Notes under the pieces: generated by a model
Told to the model about the DNA's origin: nothing
Databases searched by the model: none
Seen by the model: only the letters and a program-made list of their open reading frames with translations
Program-made: the position numbers and the translations under genes
Origin: Pseudomonas sp. Bc-h
Lineage (GTDB): Bacteria; Pseudomonadota; Gammaproteobacteria; Pseudomonadales; Pseudomonadaceae
DNA length: 64,000 bases
Assembly (NCBI RefSeq): GCF_002080045.1
Contig: NZ_MUIN01000005.1
Span: 206,362-270,361 of the forward strand
Direction: 5' to 3'
Shown: positions 34,436 through 42,068 of the stretch, piece by piece
How positions within the stretch are numbered: the first letter of the stretch is position 1
Layout: every line of letters starts with the position of its first letter

Positions 34436-34711
34436 TTATTTAGGCTCGGTCAGGGTGCCGCCCGCCTTCAGGCATTCGGCCTTGGTTTTCACGACCACGC
34501 CTTCGCCTTTGCAGCTGTTAAGGCCTTTGCAATCGTTCTTGGCAGTGGCGCACAGGCTTTCGCCCTTGCAACTGTTGACGCCGTAGCAGCGGCCCGGCTT
34601 GTCGGCGTCGGCATCCGCGGCGGACGCGCCAACGCTGAAGGAAGCCGAGGCCAGTGCGATCAGAGCGGCGGCTGTGGCGAGGCTGAAACGGGACTTGTTC
34701 GAAGCGATCAT
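34436..34711 (-). CDS. bufA2: BufA2-type cysteine-rich bufferin precursor
   Basis: 91 residues. A signal peptide (LATAAALIALASASFSVGASA, cleavage near residue 31) is followed by a Cys-rich core: Cys42, 48, 54, 61, 67 and 80. Three CKG units (Cys48, Cys61, Cys67) and a CYGVNSCKG block match what I recall of the BufA2 class. The mature peptide would be modified by BufB/BufC in the cytoplasm, exported, and bind copper or other thiophilic metals in the periplasm. RBS GGAGAAAC precedes the ATG. It is clearly different from the DUF2282 precursor in the same operon. Confidence 0.85.
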   Translation of the reverse strand: MIASNKSRFSLATAAALIALASASFSVGASAADADADKPGRCYGVNSCKGESLCATAKNDCKGLNSCKGEGVVVKTKAECLKAGGTLTEPK

Positions 34712-34762
34712 GGTGTTTCTCCAGTTATGGTTGGGGTAAAGCGACAGAGTGGAAATCTGGGA

Positions 34763-35539
34763 TTACTTGACCGCCAATGCGGCTTCTTCGATGACCTTGG
34801 CCACGGCTTCAGGCTGCGAGATATACACCGCGTGGCTGGCCTTGATTTCGGTGACCTTTGAACCGGCGCGCTTGTACATCCAGCGCTGCAGATCGGGGTT
34901 CAGAGCGTGGTCGTCGGTGGCGACGATTCCGTAGGTCGGCTTGTTGTGCCAGGCAGCGGCCCATGCTTGGGTGCCGAATGTGGCGGCAGTCGCGGCAGGC
35001 TGCGAGGCGGCCATGAAATCAGTGCGGTTGCTGGTCAGGTCACCGGCGAAATCAGTGCCGAATTTGGTGCGGTCAAAGAACAGGTGACCGTCGCGGGTCG
35101 GGCGCACGTCATCGCTTGGCGACGGCATCGAACCGATCAGCTGACCCATGCTTTCGCCGACCTCAGGTTGCAGCGCGGCGACGTAGACCAGCGCCTTGAC
35201 CTTGTCGCGCACACCGGCTGCACTGATGACGCCACCACCGGAACTGTGCCCGACCAACACAACCGGGCCGACTTGCTGATCGAGAATTTCGCGAGTGGCC
35301 GCCACGTCCTCGTCCAGATTGGTCGCAGGCTGTTGCACCACGGTGACCTTGTAGCCCTTGTGAATCAGGATGTCGTGAACGACTCGCCAGCCCGACCCGT
35401 CGACGAACGAGCCGTGCACGATCACGATGTTTTTCGCACCCGTCGGGGCGACCGGTGCAGCGGCCGGTGTCGCCGCAGAGGCGAAGATCGGCGCGGCGAC
35501 GGCCATGATGCCGAGGGCAAGTTTGGAAACTGTACGCAT
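34763..35539 (-). CDS. Exported alpha/beta hydrolase within the bufferin operon
   Basis: 258 residues. A signal peptide (SKLALGIMAVAAPIFASAA, cleavage near residue 23) is followed by a hydrolase fold with NIVIVHGSFVDGSGW, the nucleophile elbow VGHSSGGG (Ser) and a final His in SHAVY. This looks like a small EstC-like esterase acting in the periplasm. It lies between the DoxX gene and the bufA2 precursor, with gaps of 60 and 51 bases, all on the same strand. A hydrolase inside a bufferin operon is not part of the minimal system I know of. Confidence 0.85.
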   Translation of the reverse strand: MRTVSKLALGIMAVAAPIFASAATPAAAPVAPTGAKNIVIVHGSFVDGSGWRVVHDILIHKGYKVTVVQQPATNLDEDVAATREILDQQVGPVVLVGHSSGGGVISAAGVRDKVKALVYVAALQPEVGESMGQLIGSMPSPSDDVRPTRDGHLFFDRTKFGTDFAGDLTSNRTDFMAASQPAATAATFGTQAWAAAWHNKPTYGIVATDDHALNPDLQRWMYKRAGSKVTEIKASHAVYISQPEAVAKVIEEAALAVK

Positions 35540-35599
35540 GGTGAATCTCCAGGGGCCTGCTCGGCCCCGCTCAGGTTTCAGTTTTTTTGTGTTGCGAAC

Positions 35600-36040
35600 T
35601 CAGTGGCGAGCGGTGCGAAGTCGCCCGAAATACAGTTGGTCCAGCGACCAGCGACCGGCGCCATACACCACCAGCGGCAGCAGCAATCCGGCCCAGGTCA
35701 GGTGCGTCGGCCAGGCGTCGGGATAAACGAAAATCTCGATCACCGCGGTCATGGCCAACAGCGCCGCAGCAGCGGGCCGGGTCAACAATCCAAGCACCAG
35801 CAGAATCGGAAACAGATGCTCGGCGTAGGTCGCCAGATGCGCCGCCAGATCGCTCGGCACCAGCGGCAACGCGTACTCGTACTGGAACAACTGAAATGTC
35901 GAAGGCTTGAGGGTCAGCAGGCCGGTGACTTTGGTGCGCCCCGACAGGAAGAACACCGAAGCAATCCCGACCCGGGCCACCAACAGCAACGCGCTGGGCA
36001 TGGCAGTCCGCAGCGTTGGCGCCAGAATCGAGCCGCGCAT
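35600..36040 (-). CDS. DoxX-family membrane protein of the bufferin operon
   Basis: 146 residues with four membrane helices (about 12-30, 55-75, 80-100, 115-132) and the DoxX pattern [20 protein letters not shown] and [17 protein letters not shown]. DoxX proteins are regular neighbours of MNIO operons (HvfD-like), possibly linking precursor redox chemistry to the membrane. Its start overlaps the bufA1 stop by one base (TAATG), so translation is coupled to the precursor. Confidence 0.87.
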   Translation of the reverse strand: MRGSILAPTLRTAMPSALLLVARVGIASVFFLSGRTKVTGLLTLKPSTFQLFQYEYALPLVPSDLAAHLATYAEHLFPILLVLGLLTRPAAAALLAMTAVIEIFVYPDAWPTHLTWAGLLLPLVVYGAGRWSLDQLYFGRLRTARH

Positions 36041-36315
36041 TACTTCTGTTCCGTCAGCGAGCCGTAGCCCTTGGGTGTCTTGATAGTGGTGCAGGTGCCT
36101 TTATCGACCAGCACCCAGGCATCGCCCTGGTAATCGGCTTTCGCGGTAGCGGCGCAGGAAGTGCCGGGCCCTGCCGCGCAGTCGTTTTGTCCCGCGAGTG
36201 AAACGCCGTAGCATTTTTCTTTCGGGCTTGCCTGATCGGCGGCAGAAGCAGTACCGGCCAGAGCGGTCAGAGACAGGGCGAGGGTTGCGGCGAGGGCGGC
36301 ATATTTGGCGGTCAT
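36040..36315 (-). CDS. bufA1: BufA1 (DUF2282) bufferin precursor
   Basis: 91 residues from the ATG at 36315, which has AGGAG at the right spacing; an in-frame ATG at 36321 is too close to that site. A signal peptide ([18 protein letters not shown], cleavage near residue 26) is followed by the DUF2282 core with four Cys (about residues 35, 46, 54, 75) in the pattern [13 protein letters not shown]...TSC...GTC. DUF2282 proteins are MNIO substrates that become thiooxazole-bearing, copper-binding bufferins in the periplasm. First gene of the operon; the promoter region is 36316-36530. Confidence 0.9.
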   Translation of the reverse strand: MTAKYAALAATLALSLTALAGTASAADQASPKEKCYGVSLAGQNDCAAGPGTSCAATAKADYQGDAWVLVDKGTCTTIKTPKGYGSLTEQK

Positions 36316-36364
36316 GTTCATCTCCTGGGAGTTCGGGGTTGAACCGAATCCGGCATCCTTGTCA

Positions 36365-36381
36365 GGTTTCAGACTGAAACC
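36365..36381. promoter_or_regulatory. Operator-like palindrome upstream of bufA1
   Basis: GGTTTCAGACTGAAACC is a perfect 8-bp inverted repeat with one central base, 50 bases upstream of the bufA1 start. No known regulator is implied; it is the most regular symmetric site in this promoter region. Confidence 0.45.
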
Positions 36382-36533
36382 GGCGGCGCCTTTCGGTGAG
36401 GAGATTTAAACGCGGGGCTGTATCCCGTCTGTGTCGCCATACGCGCCGAAGCCTGAGCAGATGTATCTGCCGGGCATGCGTACACAGTCCGATACAAAGT
36501 CGAATGGAATAAAAGCGGATTTCAGAAATGAGA

Positions 36534-36557
36534 ACGCCCCGAGGAATGTCGGGGCGT
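36534..36557 (-). terminator. Terminator of the 2-oxoacid dehydrogenase operon
   Basis: Arms ACGCCCCGA and TCGGGGCGT around a 6-base loop. Read on the minus strand it is followed by a T-rich TTCTCATTTCT. It lies downstream of the E2 gene and upstream of the bufferin promoter, so it separates the two minus-strand operons. Confidence 0.75.
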
Positions 36558-36593
36558 CAGGGCCAACGATGTGTATTGGCTAAAAACGGTATT

Positions 36594-36678
36594 TGTGGGA
36601 GGGAGCTTGCTCGCGAAAGCATTTTTCCAGCCGCTGCCATCTGACCCACTGCCTTCGCGAGCAAGCTCCCTCCCACAG
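36594..36678. repeat. REP pair (family B)
   Basis: Inverted units TGTGGGAGGGAGCTTGCTCG and CGCGAGCAAGCTCCCTCCCA around a short spacer, located between the E2 stop and the terminator. Confidence 0.82.
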
Positions 36679-36716
36679 CGGATGGCGTCAGCCTTGAGTG
36701 AGCAGTGGCCGCAGTA

Positions 36717-37823
36717 TCACTCCGGTTTTTCCAGTTCCTCCACCAATGCCCTGAAAAACCGTGCTGCCTCGCCACCGGTCACCGCGCGATGATCGAACGT
36801 CAGTGACAGTGGCAGGATTGGATGAACCACCACCTGCCCGTCCACAGCCACCGGCTCTTCGCGGATGCCGCCGGCGCCGATGATCGCCACTTGCGGCGGG
36901 ACCACCACCGGGTTGGCGTAGCGGCCGAACAGTGTGCCAAAGTTGGACAAGGTTATGGTTGCGCCCATCATTTCTCTTGGCGGAATCGAACGCGCCTTCA
37001 CGTCCGCGCGCAGGCGGTTCATGCCCTCCTTGAGATCTGCCGCTTCACGATTGCCGACGTCGCGCAGTACCGGCACGAACAAGCCATCCGGGGTGTCGAC
37101 GGCAATCCCCAGATCGAGGCTGTCGTGATGTTTGATCGACAGCGACTTGCCGTCGAACCAGCTGTTCAACACCGGCTCGACTTTGCACGCCGCCGCCATC
37201 GCCTTGCCGATGCGAATCAATGGATCACGCGCCGAGCCCCAGCGATGCAGATCGGCATCGCCAAAGATCGTCACGGGCACCACTTCGGCATGGGACTTGG
37301 CCATGTTCAGCGCCATGCTCCGTCGTACGCCGCGCAGCTTCTCGCCGCCGAACTTGTCGCGCTCAGCCTGCGAGGCGCTTTCCACATCGGAGCGCGTGAT
37401 CAGCCCGTCGCTGCCTGAGCCCGTCAGGGCATTGAGGTCGACCCCGAGTTGCCGCGCCAATTGACGGACAGCCGGAGTCGCGCGGGTGGACATGTGCTCG
37501 CGGGTGGATGGCGCGGCACCGACGAAAAACTGATCGTCCTGACTGTTGCCGCCGCCCTCCAATCGCCCGACGACAGTGCCCGCATCGCCCTCGCCTTCGA
37601 ACGCCATCAACGGTTCACCGACGTGCAGAATGTCGCCATCGCCGCCATACACCTTCGCCACGACGCCATCGTACGGAGCGGGAATATCGACGATGGCCTT
37701 GGCGGTTTCAACCGAAACCACCAGTTGATCCGCCTTCACCGTGTCCCCCGCCTTGACGTGCCACTGGACGATTTCCGCTTCCTGCAAGCCTTCGCCCAGA
37801 TCGGGCAGTTTGAAATATTTCAT
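36717..37823 (-). CDS. 2-oxoacid dehydrogenase E2, dihydrolipoamide acyltransferase
   Basis: 368 residues with one lipoyl domain (about 1-75, lipoyl Lys in SVETAKAIV), a peripheral-subunit-binding domain (about 112-148, TPAVRQLARQLGVDL) and a catalytic domain from about 160. The catalytic stretch is FDHRAVTGGEAARFF: His and Arg are kept, but the usual Asp of HxxxDG is Thr. It is encoded with E1beta and E1alpha; no E3 gene is present. Linkage to leucine dehydrogenase suggests the complex oxidises branched-chain 2-keto acids rather than pyruvate. Confidence 0.9.
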   Translation of the reverse strand: MKYFKLPDLGEGLQEAEIVQWHVKAGDTVKADQLVVSVETAKAIVDIPAPYDGVVAKVYGGDGDILHVGEPLMAFEGEGDAGTVVGRLEGGGNSQDDQFFVGAAPSTREHMSTRATPAVRQLARQLGVDLNALTGSGSDGLITRSDVESASQAERDKFGGEKLRGVRRSMALNMAKSHAEVVPVTIFGDADLHRWGSARDPLIRIGKAMAAACKVEPVLNSWFDGKSLSIKHHDSLDLGIAVDTPDGLFVPVLRDVGNREAADLKEGMNRLRADVKARSIPPREMMGATITLSNFGTLFGRYANPVVVPPQVAIIGAGGIREEPVAVDGQVVVHPILPLSLTFDHRAVTGGEAARFFRALVEELEKPE

Positions 37824-37841
37824 CGCAAGCCTCCTCGGCCG

Positions 37842-38843
37842 TCAGGCGAAATTCAGGGCGCTGTCGCAGGCGTGAAGAATGTCTTCGACGCTGGGGATAT
37901 ACAGCTGCTCAAGCCGGTACAGCGGCGGCGGGATGTCCGGCGCGGTGACCCGCTGAATCGGCGCCTGAAGGTCCAGCAGCACACGCTCGTAAAGGCTCGC
38001 CGCGATTTCCCCGCCAAGCCCGCCCGAACGCGGGGCTTCGTGAACGATCACGCAGCGGCCGGTTTTGCGCACTGATGCCTCCAGCGTGTCAAGGTCCAGC
38101 GGTTTGACGCATGCCACGTCGATCACTTCAGCCGATACACCCTGCTCGGCCAACGCATTCGCGGCCTGCAGGGTCTCGTGAACGCTGGCGCCCCAGCTGA
38201 TCAGCGTGATGTCGCTGCCCTCGCGCAAAGTGAAACAGGTGTCCAGCGGCAGACGTTTGCCATCGTCAACCAAGGGTTGCGGGTTCATGCGATAGAGCCG
38301 GGTTGGCTCGAGAAAGATCACTGGATCAGGATCATCGATGGCCGCCAGCAACAGACCGTATGCGCGGGCGGGTGACGAGGGAATGACCACACGCAGGCCC
38401 GGCACATGGGCGAACATCGCTTCGGTGCTTTCGCTGTGATGCTCCGGCGCTCGAATGCCAGCCCCCATCGGAGTGCGCATGACCATCGGGCAACTCAGCC
38501 GCCCGCGCGTGCGGTTGCGCATGCGAGCGGCATGGGAAACCAGATGCTCCATGGCGGCATAGATAAAGCCCATGAACTGGATCTCGACCACCGGTTTCAG
38601 TCCTTGCGCGGCCATGCCGACGACCAGCCCACCAAGCATGGTTTCCGCCAGCGGCGAGTCGATCACCCGCTTGAAACCAAAGGTGTCGCGCAAACCCTGG
38701 GTGGCGCGGAAGACCCCGCCGTTGACGCCGACATCCTCGCCGAGCACCACCACGTTTTCGTCTTCGCTCATGGCTCGGTGCATCGCCATGTTGACCGCTT
38801 CGAGGAGGCTCAGCTTTTTGTCTGTGGAAAGATCATTCGCCAT
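37842..38843 (-). CDS. 2-oxoacid dehydrogenase E1 component, beta subunit
   Basis: 333 residues from the ATG at 38843 (MANDLSTDKK). It has the transketolase-type beta-subunit pattern: NMAMHRAMSEDENVVVLGEDVG near the N-terminus, EIQFMGFIYAAMEHLVSHAARMR in the middle and IVHEAPRSGGLGGEIAA in the C-terminal domain. It pairs with the alpha subunit, whose gene it overlaps by 11 bases, to decarboxylate 2-keto acids with thiamine diphosphate. Confidence 0.92.
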   Translation of the reverse strand: MANDLSTDKKLSLLEAVNMAMHRAMSEDENVVVLGEDVGVNGGVFRATQGLRDTFGFKRVIDSPLAETMLGGLVVGMAAQGLKPVVEIQFMGFIYAAMEHLVSHAARMRNRTRGRLSCPMVMRTPMGAGIRAPEHHSESTEAMFAHVPGLRVVIPSSPARAYGLLLAAIDDPDPVIFLEPTRLYRMNPQPLVDDGKRLPLDTCFTLREGSDITLISWGASVHETLQAANALAEQGVSAEVIDVACVKPLDLDTLEASVRKTGRCVIVHEAPRSGGLGGEIAASLYERVLLDLQAPIQRVTAPDIPPPLYRLEQLYIPSVEDILHACDSALNFA

Positions 38844-39933
38844 GTTCGGCACCTCCGTTACGACGCGCCACACGCTCAAGGAACCACTCGCGTTGGTCAG
38901 CCAATGGCGCCGGCCACTTGGCGTAGACGTGATCGATCACCGACTCGGGCGCTTGAATACCCGCACTTTCGAAGTTATCCACAGACTGCTGGACCAGCGC
39001 CTGACATTCGGTGATCAGCGCCTGTTCGCGGCCCTCGTCCCAGACACCCTGACTGGCCATGTATGACTGGAGACGCTTGATTGGCTCCTCGAGCCAAGCC
39101 TGTTTCACCTCCTCGGCCGCCCGGTAGCGCGTGGCATCGTCAGCGGTGGTGTGATCGCCCAGGCGATAGCTCAGGCACTCCAGCAGCACCGGCCCCTTAC
39201 CTTTGCGCGCCCGTTCAAGCGCCACCTGCATGCGGTCGTATACGGCAAGGATGTCGTTGCCATCGACCTGCTCGCCATGGAATCCCGCGCCGATGGCTTT
39301 TTGTGCCAGGGTCGGCGCACCGCACTGAATCCGCCGGGGCACTGAAATCGCCCACTGGTTGTTGTTGATCACAAACACCACCGGCAATTGCCAGGCGCCC
39401 GCGACGTTGAGCGCTTCGAGAAAGTCGCCCTTGCTGGTGGCCCCATCGCCGCAAGTGGTCACGGCCACGCGATGCTCACCGCGAATTTTGAAGGCGCTGG
39501 CCACGCCGCAGGCATGCAGCGCCTGGGTCGCGATCGGGACGCAAAGCGGAAAATCCTGCGCCACTCCAGGTTCGGCGTAATCACTGCCCCGCTCGTCGCC
39601 GCCCCAATACAGCAGGATTTCTTCCATGCGTACCCCCCGCATCAATTGAACGGCGGTGTCGCGGTAATAAGGGATGAGCACGTCTTGCGGATGCATCAGA
39701 CTGCCGATAGCGACTCCGATGGCTTCCTGGCCAAGAGTCGGCGCGTAGGTGCCGATGCGACCCGTGCGTTGCAACGCAACCGCCTTTTGGTCGAAAAGCC
39801 GGGTCAACACCATTTGGCGATAGAGACGGGTGAGAAGGTTGAAGTCATCTGCCCAAGGGGGAAGTTCTCCGGTCAGGCGACCGTCGGGGGACAGATAACG
39901 GGTGTACGCAAGATCGATCTTGTTATTGGACAT
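38833..39933 (-). CDS. 2-oxoacid dehydrogenase E1 component, alpha subunit
   Basis: 366 residues from the ATG at 39933, which has AGGAG upstream; the open frame to 39972 adds an unlikely extension. The thiamine diphosphate motif GDGATSKGDFLEALNVAGAW..NN is at about 178-205, and the phosphorylation-loop-like YRLGDHTTADDATRYR follows. Similar proteins are annotated as pyruvate dehydrogenase E1 alpha, but the neighbouring leucine dehydrogenase argues for branched-chain keto acids. First gene of the E1alpha-E1beta-E2 set; the leucine dehydrogenase gene lies 103 bases upstream. Confidence 0.9.
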   Translation of the reverse strand: MSNNKIDLAYTRYLSPDGRLTGELPPWADDFNLLTRLYRQMVLTRLFDQKAVALQRTGRIGTYAPTLGQEAIGVAIGSLMHPQDVLIPYYRDTAVQLMRGVRMEEILLYWGGDERGSDYAEPGVAQDFPLCVPIATQALHACGVASAFKIRGEHRVAVTTCGDGATSKGDFLEALNVAGAWQLPVVFVINNNQWAISVPRRIQCGAPTLAQKAIGAGFHGEQVDGNDILAVYDRMQVALERARKGKGPVLLECLSYRLGDHTTADDATRYRAAEEVKQAWLEEPIKRLQSYMASQGVWDEGREQALITECQALVQQSVDNFESAGIQAPESVIDHVYAKWPAPLADQREWFLERVARRNGGAEHGE

Positions 39934-40036
39934 TGCACACTCCTGGACACGCGCTACGCCATCGGGATGCACGCGTGATGGTCACAACTCGCCACTTGTG
40001 GTCGCGAGCCTGGTTCGAGAACCGCCGGTGAGGCGC

Positions 40037-41059
40037 TTACTCGATGTTGAGCAGGCGTTCTGCCAGTGCATCGGCTACCCGCGCGGGTGAGCGCTTCTCG
40101 GCCTGTGCATGGGCAAATACTTCAGTCAGCCGTCTTCCTATCTGAGACAGATGCGCGGTGATGGTGTTCTGGTTTTCTCCCTGATGTTGTAGCGCGACGT
40201 AGATCAATCCGCCGGAATTGATCACGTAGTCGGGTGCGTAGAGGATGCCTCGTGACTCGAGCTGATCGGCAATCGCCGCGCAGCTGAGCTGATTGTTGGC
40301 GCCACCGGCCACGGCCGCGCAGCGCAACTTGGTGACACTGTGGCTGTTGAGCACGCCGCCCAGTCCGCACGGCGCAAGGATGTCGCACGGGGTGCTGAGC
40401 AGTGCTTCGCTTGCAACCGGTTTGGCGCCCATCTGCTCCATCGCCAGCTGCACCTTGCCGCTGTCCAGATCCGCCACCAGCAACTCCGCGCCTGCCGCAT
40501 GAAGCTGCTCGGCCAAGGCCCAACCCACATGGCCCAATCCCTGGATCGCCACCCGCAGTCCTTCCAGATTATCGCTGCCCAGCCGTGCCATCGCGGTCGT
40601 GCGAATGCCGGCGTACAACCCCATGGCGGTATATGCCGAAGGGTCGCCCGATTCGGTAGTGCTGGTGACGTGCTGGGTGTATTGAGCGATGCAGTCCATG
40701 TCTTCGCTGGAGGTGCCGCTGTCCATCGCGGTGATGTAACGGCCATCGAGTGTCTGGATGAAGCGACCGAACGCTTCGAACAGCGCGGCGCGATCCGGCA
40801 CATGGGCAGGACGCAGGATGACAGCCGTTCCGCCGCCCAGCGACAAACCCGCCAAGACGGCCTTGTAGCTCATGTTCCTCGCCAATTGGATAGCGTCTTC
40901 GATTGCGCTCTCTTCGTTTGGATAGGACAGATAGCGACAGCCGCCCAGAGCAGGGCCCTTCTGACTGCTGTGAATCGCGATCACGGCTTTGAGGCAGGTC
41001 TGTGAGTCGACGATCATGTGCAGCGATTGAACGCGTGAGCTTTGCATGAGAGCGAACAT
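40037..41059 (-). CDS. ldh: Leucine dehydrogenase (Glu/Leu/Phe/Val dehydrogenase family)
   Basis: 340 residues from the ATG at 41059 (MFALMQSSRVQSLH); the frame to 41161 runs into the promoter. The catalytic Lys lies in GGGTAV..-type context (AIHSSQKGPALGGCRY and AVLAGLSLGGGTAVI). The NAD-binding motif GLGHVGWA is at about 172-179. The enzyme deaminates leucine, valine or isoleucine to keto acids, which fits a downstream 2-oxoacid dehydrogenase. In the GGGTAVI stretch a Gly-Thr stands where the family usually has GGGK, so the Lys may be replaced; activity should be tested. Confidence 0.85.
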   Translation of the reverse strand: MFALMQSSRVQSLHMIVDSQTCLKAVIAIHSSQKGPALGGCRYLSYPNEESAIEDAIQLARNMSYKAVLAGLSLGGGTAVILRPAHVPDRAALFEAFGRFIQTLDGRYITAMDSGTSSEDMDCIAQYTQHVTSTTESGDPSAYTAMGLYAGIRTTAMARLGSDNLEGLRVAIQGLGHVGWALAEQLHAAGAELLVADLDSGKVQLAMEQMGAKPVASEALLSTPCDILAPCGLGGVLNSHSVTKLRCAAVAGGANNQLSCAAIADQLESRGILYAPDYVINSGGLIYVALQHQGENQNTITAHLSQIGRRLTEVFAHAQAEKRSPARVADALAERLLNIE

Positions 41060-41264
41060 AGGCAGTGCTCCCTTTTTTTGTATTGCGAGTATAGGCGCTG
41101 GCAGAAAAAACGGCGGACCAGTCCGATATATCCAGATAAGCCGTAGCGGTTTACACGGCATAACACTTCACTCGGCAATCGGCACTGGACGAACCCCTTC
41201 GCCAGGGCTACAACGGATCATCCCGGAACCGCATTTCAGACGCCTGATCCGCTCGGAGAAGTCG

Positions 41265-42068
41265 ATGAATCCACGCCAACAATGCCTGGACTGTCTGCAA
41301 CGTATGCCTTCTTCTATCTTCGAGGCGGCGCTGTGGATATCTGTCGAGCACGATGCCCAAGTCGAACCTGAGCAGAGCCTTGAGCTGATCGCAGAGCTAC
41401 AACGCCGGATCAGCTCTGCCCTGCCGCTGTTACCCGCCGCCGAACTTGCCCAACCGCTGTTGCGGCACATGGCGACCATCGGTTTTCAACAGGATGACGT
41501 CGCCCAGCCCAGACCGCAGGTCGCGCTCCTGCATAAAGTGTTGGAACGTCGCCGCGGTCAGCCGTTGGGGTTGGCGATGATCGCGCTGGAGCTCGCCCGA
41601 CGCCTGGAAATACCGCTGGAGGGTGTGAATTTTCCCGGACACTTTCTGCTTCGGGTACCAGGAGCCGACCACTCGCTCGATCCATGCGACGGCCGCCGGC
41701 TATACCCCAAGGATTGCCGCGAACTGCTGTTGCGGCAGTTCGGGCCAGACATGCCGCTAAAGGTTGAACACATGCGCACGGCGACACCCCAGGCGATGCT
41801 CCAACGTTTGTCGCGCAATTTGCGTCATTTGCATCAGATCAACGATGAGCTGTTGCCGGCGCTCAAAGATGCCAATCGCGTGCTGGAACTGGGGCAGGCC
41901 AACACCAGCGACTATCTCGCCCGTGCCAGCCTGTATCAAACTCTGGAATGCCCCCAGGCCGAGCGGTTCGACCTGGAGCATGCGTTGTTGTTGAGCGACG
42001 ATCCCGTGCAGCGGATCAGGTTGACCCAGCGGCTGGTTCAGTTGCCGTCGGGGAGAGCGGTGCATTAG
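41265..42068 (+). CDS. SirB1-family transglutaminase-like protein
   Basis: 267 residues from the ATG at 41265, which has CGGAGAAG upstream. The SirB1/transglutaminase-like core is RRGQPLGLAMIALELARRLEIPLEGVNFPGHFLLRV (Pro-Gly-His-Phe at its end), followed by helical TPR-like repeats (about 170-260). Function unknown; the family is linked to regulation only by old naming. It is divergent from leucine dehydrogenase and overlaps the convergent toxin-like gene by 4 bases. Confidence 0.85.
   Translation: MNPRQQCLDCLQRMPSSIFEAALWISVEHDAQVEPEQSLELIAELQRRISSALPLLPAAELAQPLLRHMATIGFQQDDVAQPRPQVALLHKVLERRRGQPLGLAMIALELARRLEIPLEGVNFPGHFLLRVPGADHSLDPCDGRRLYPKDCRELLLRQFGPDMPLKVEHMRTATPQAMLQRLSRNLRHLHQINDELLPALKDANRVLELGQANTSDYLARASLYQTLECPQAERFDLEHALLLSDDPVQRIRLTQRLVQLPSGRAVH

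Noticed and set aside
36594..36678. Inverted repeats resembling a CRISPR repeat
   Set aside because: Only two facing units with no regular spacers; matches REP copies elsewhere in the window.
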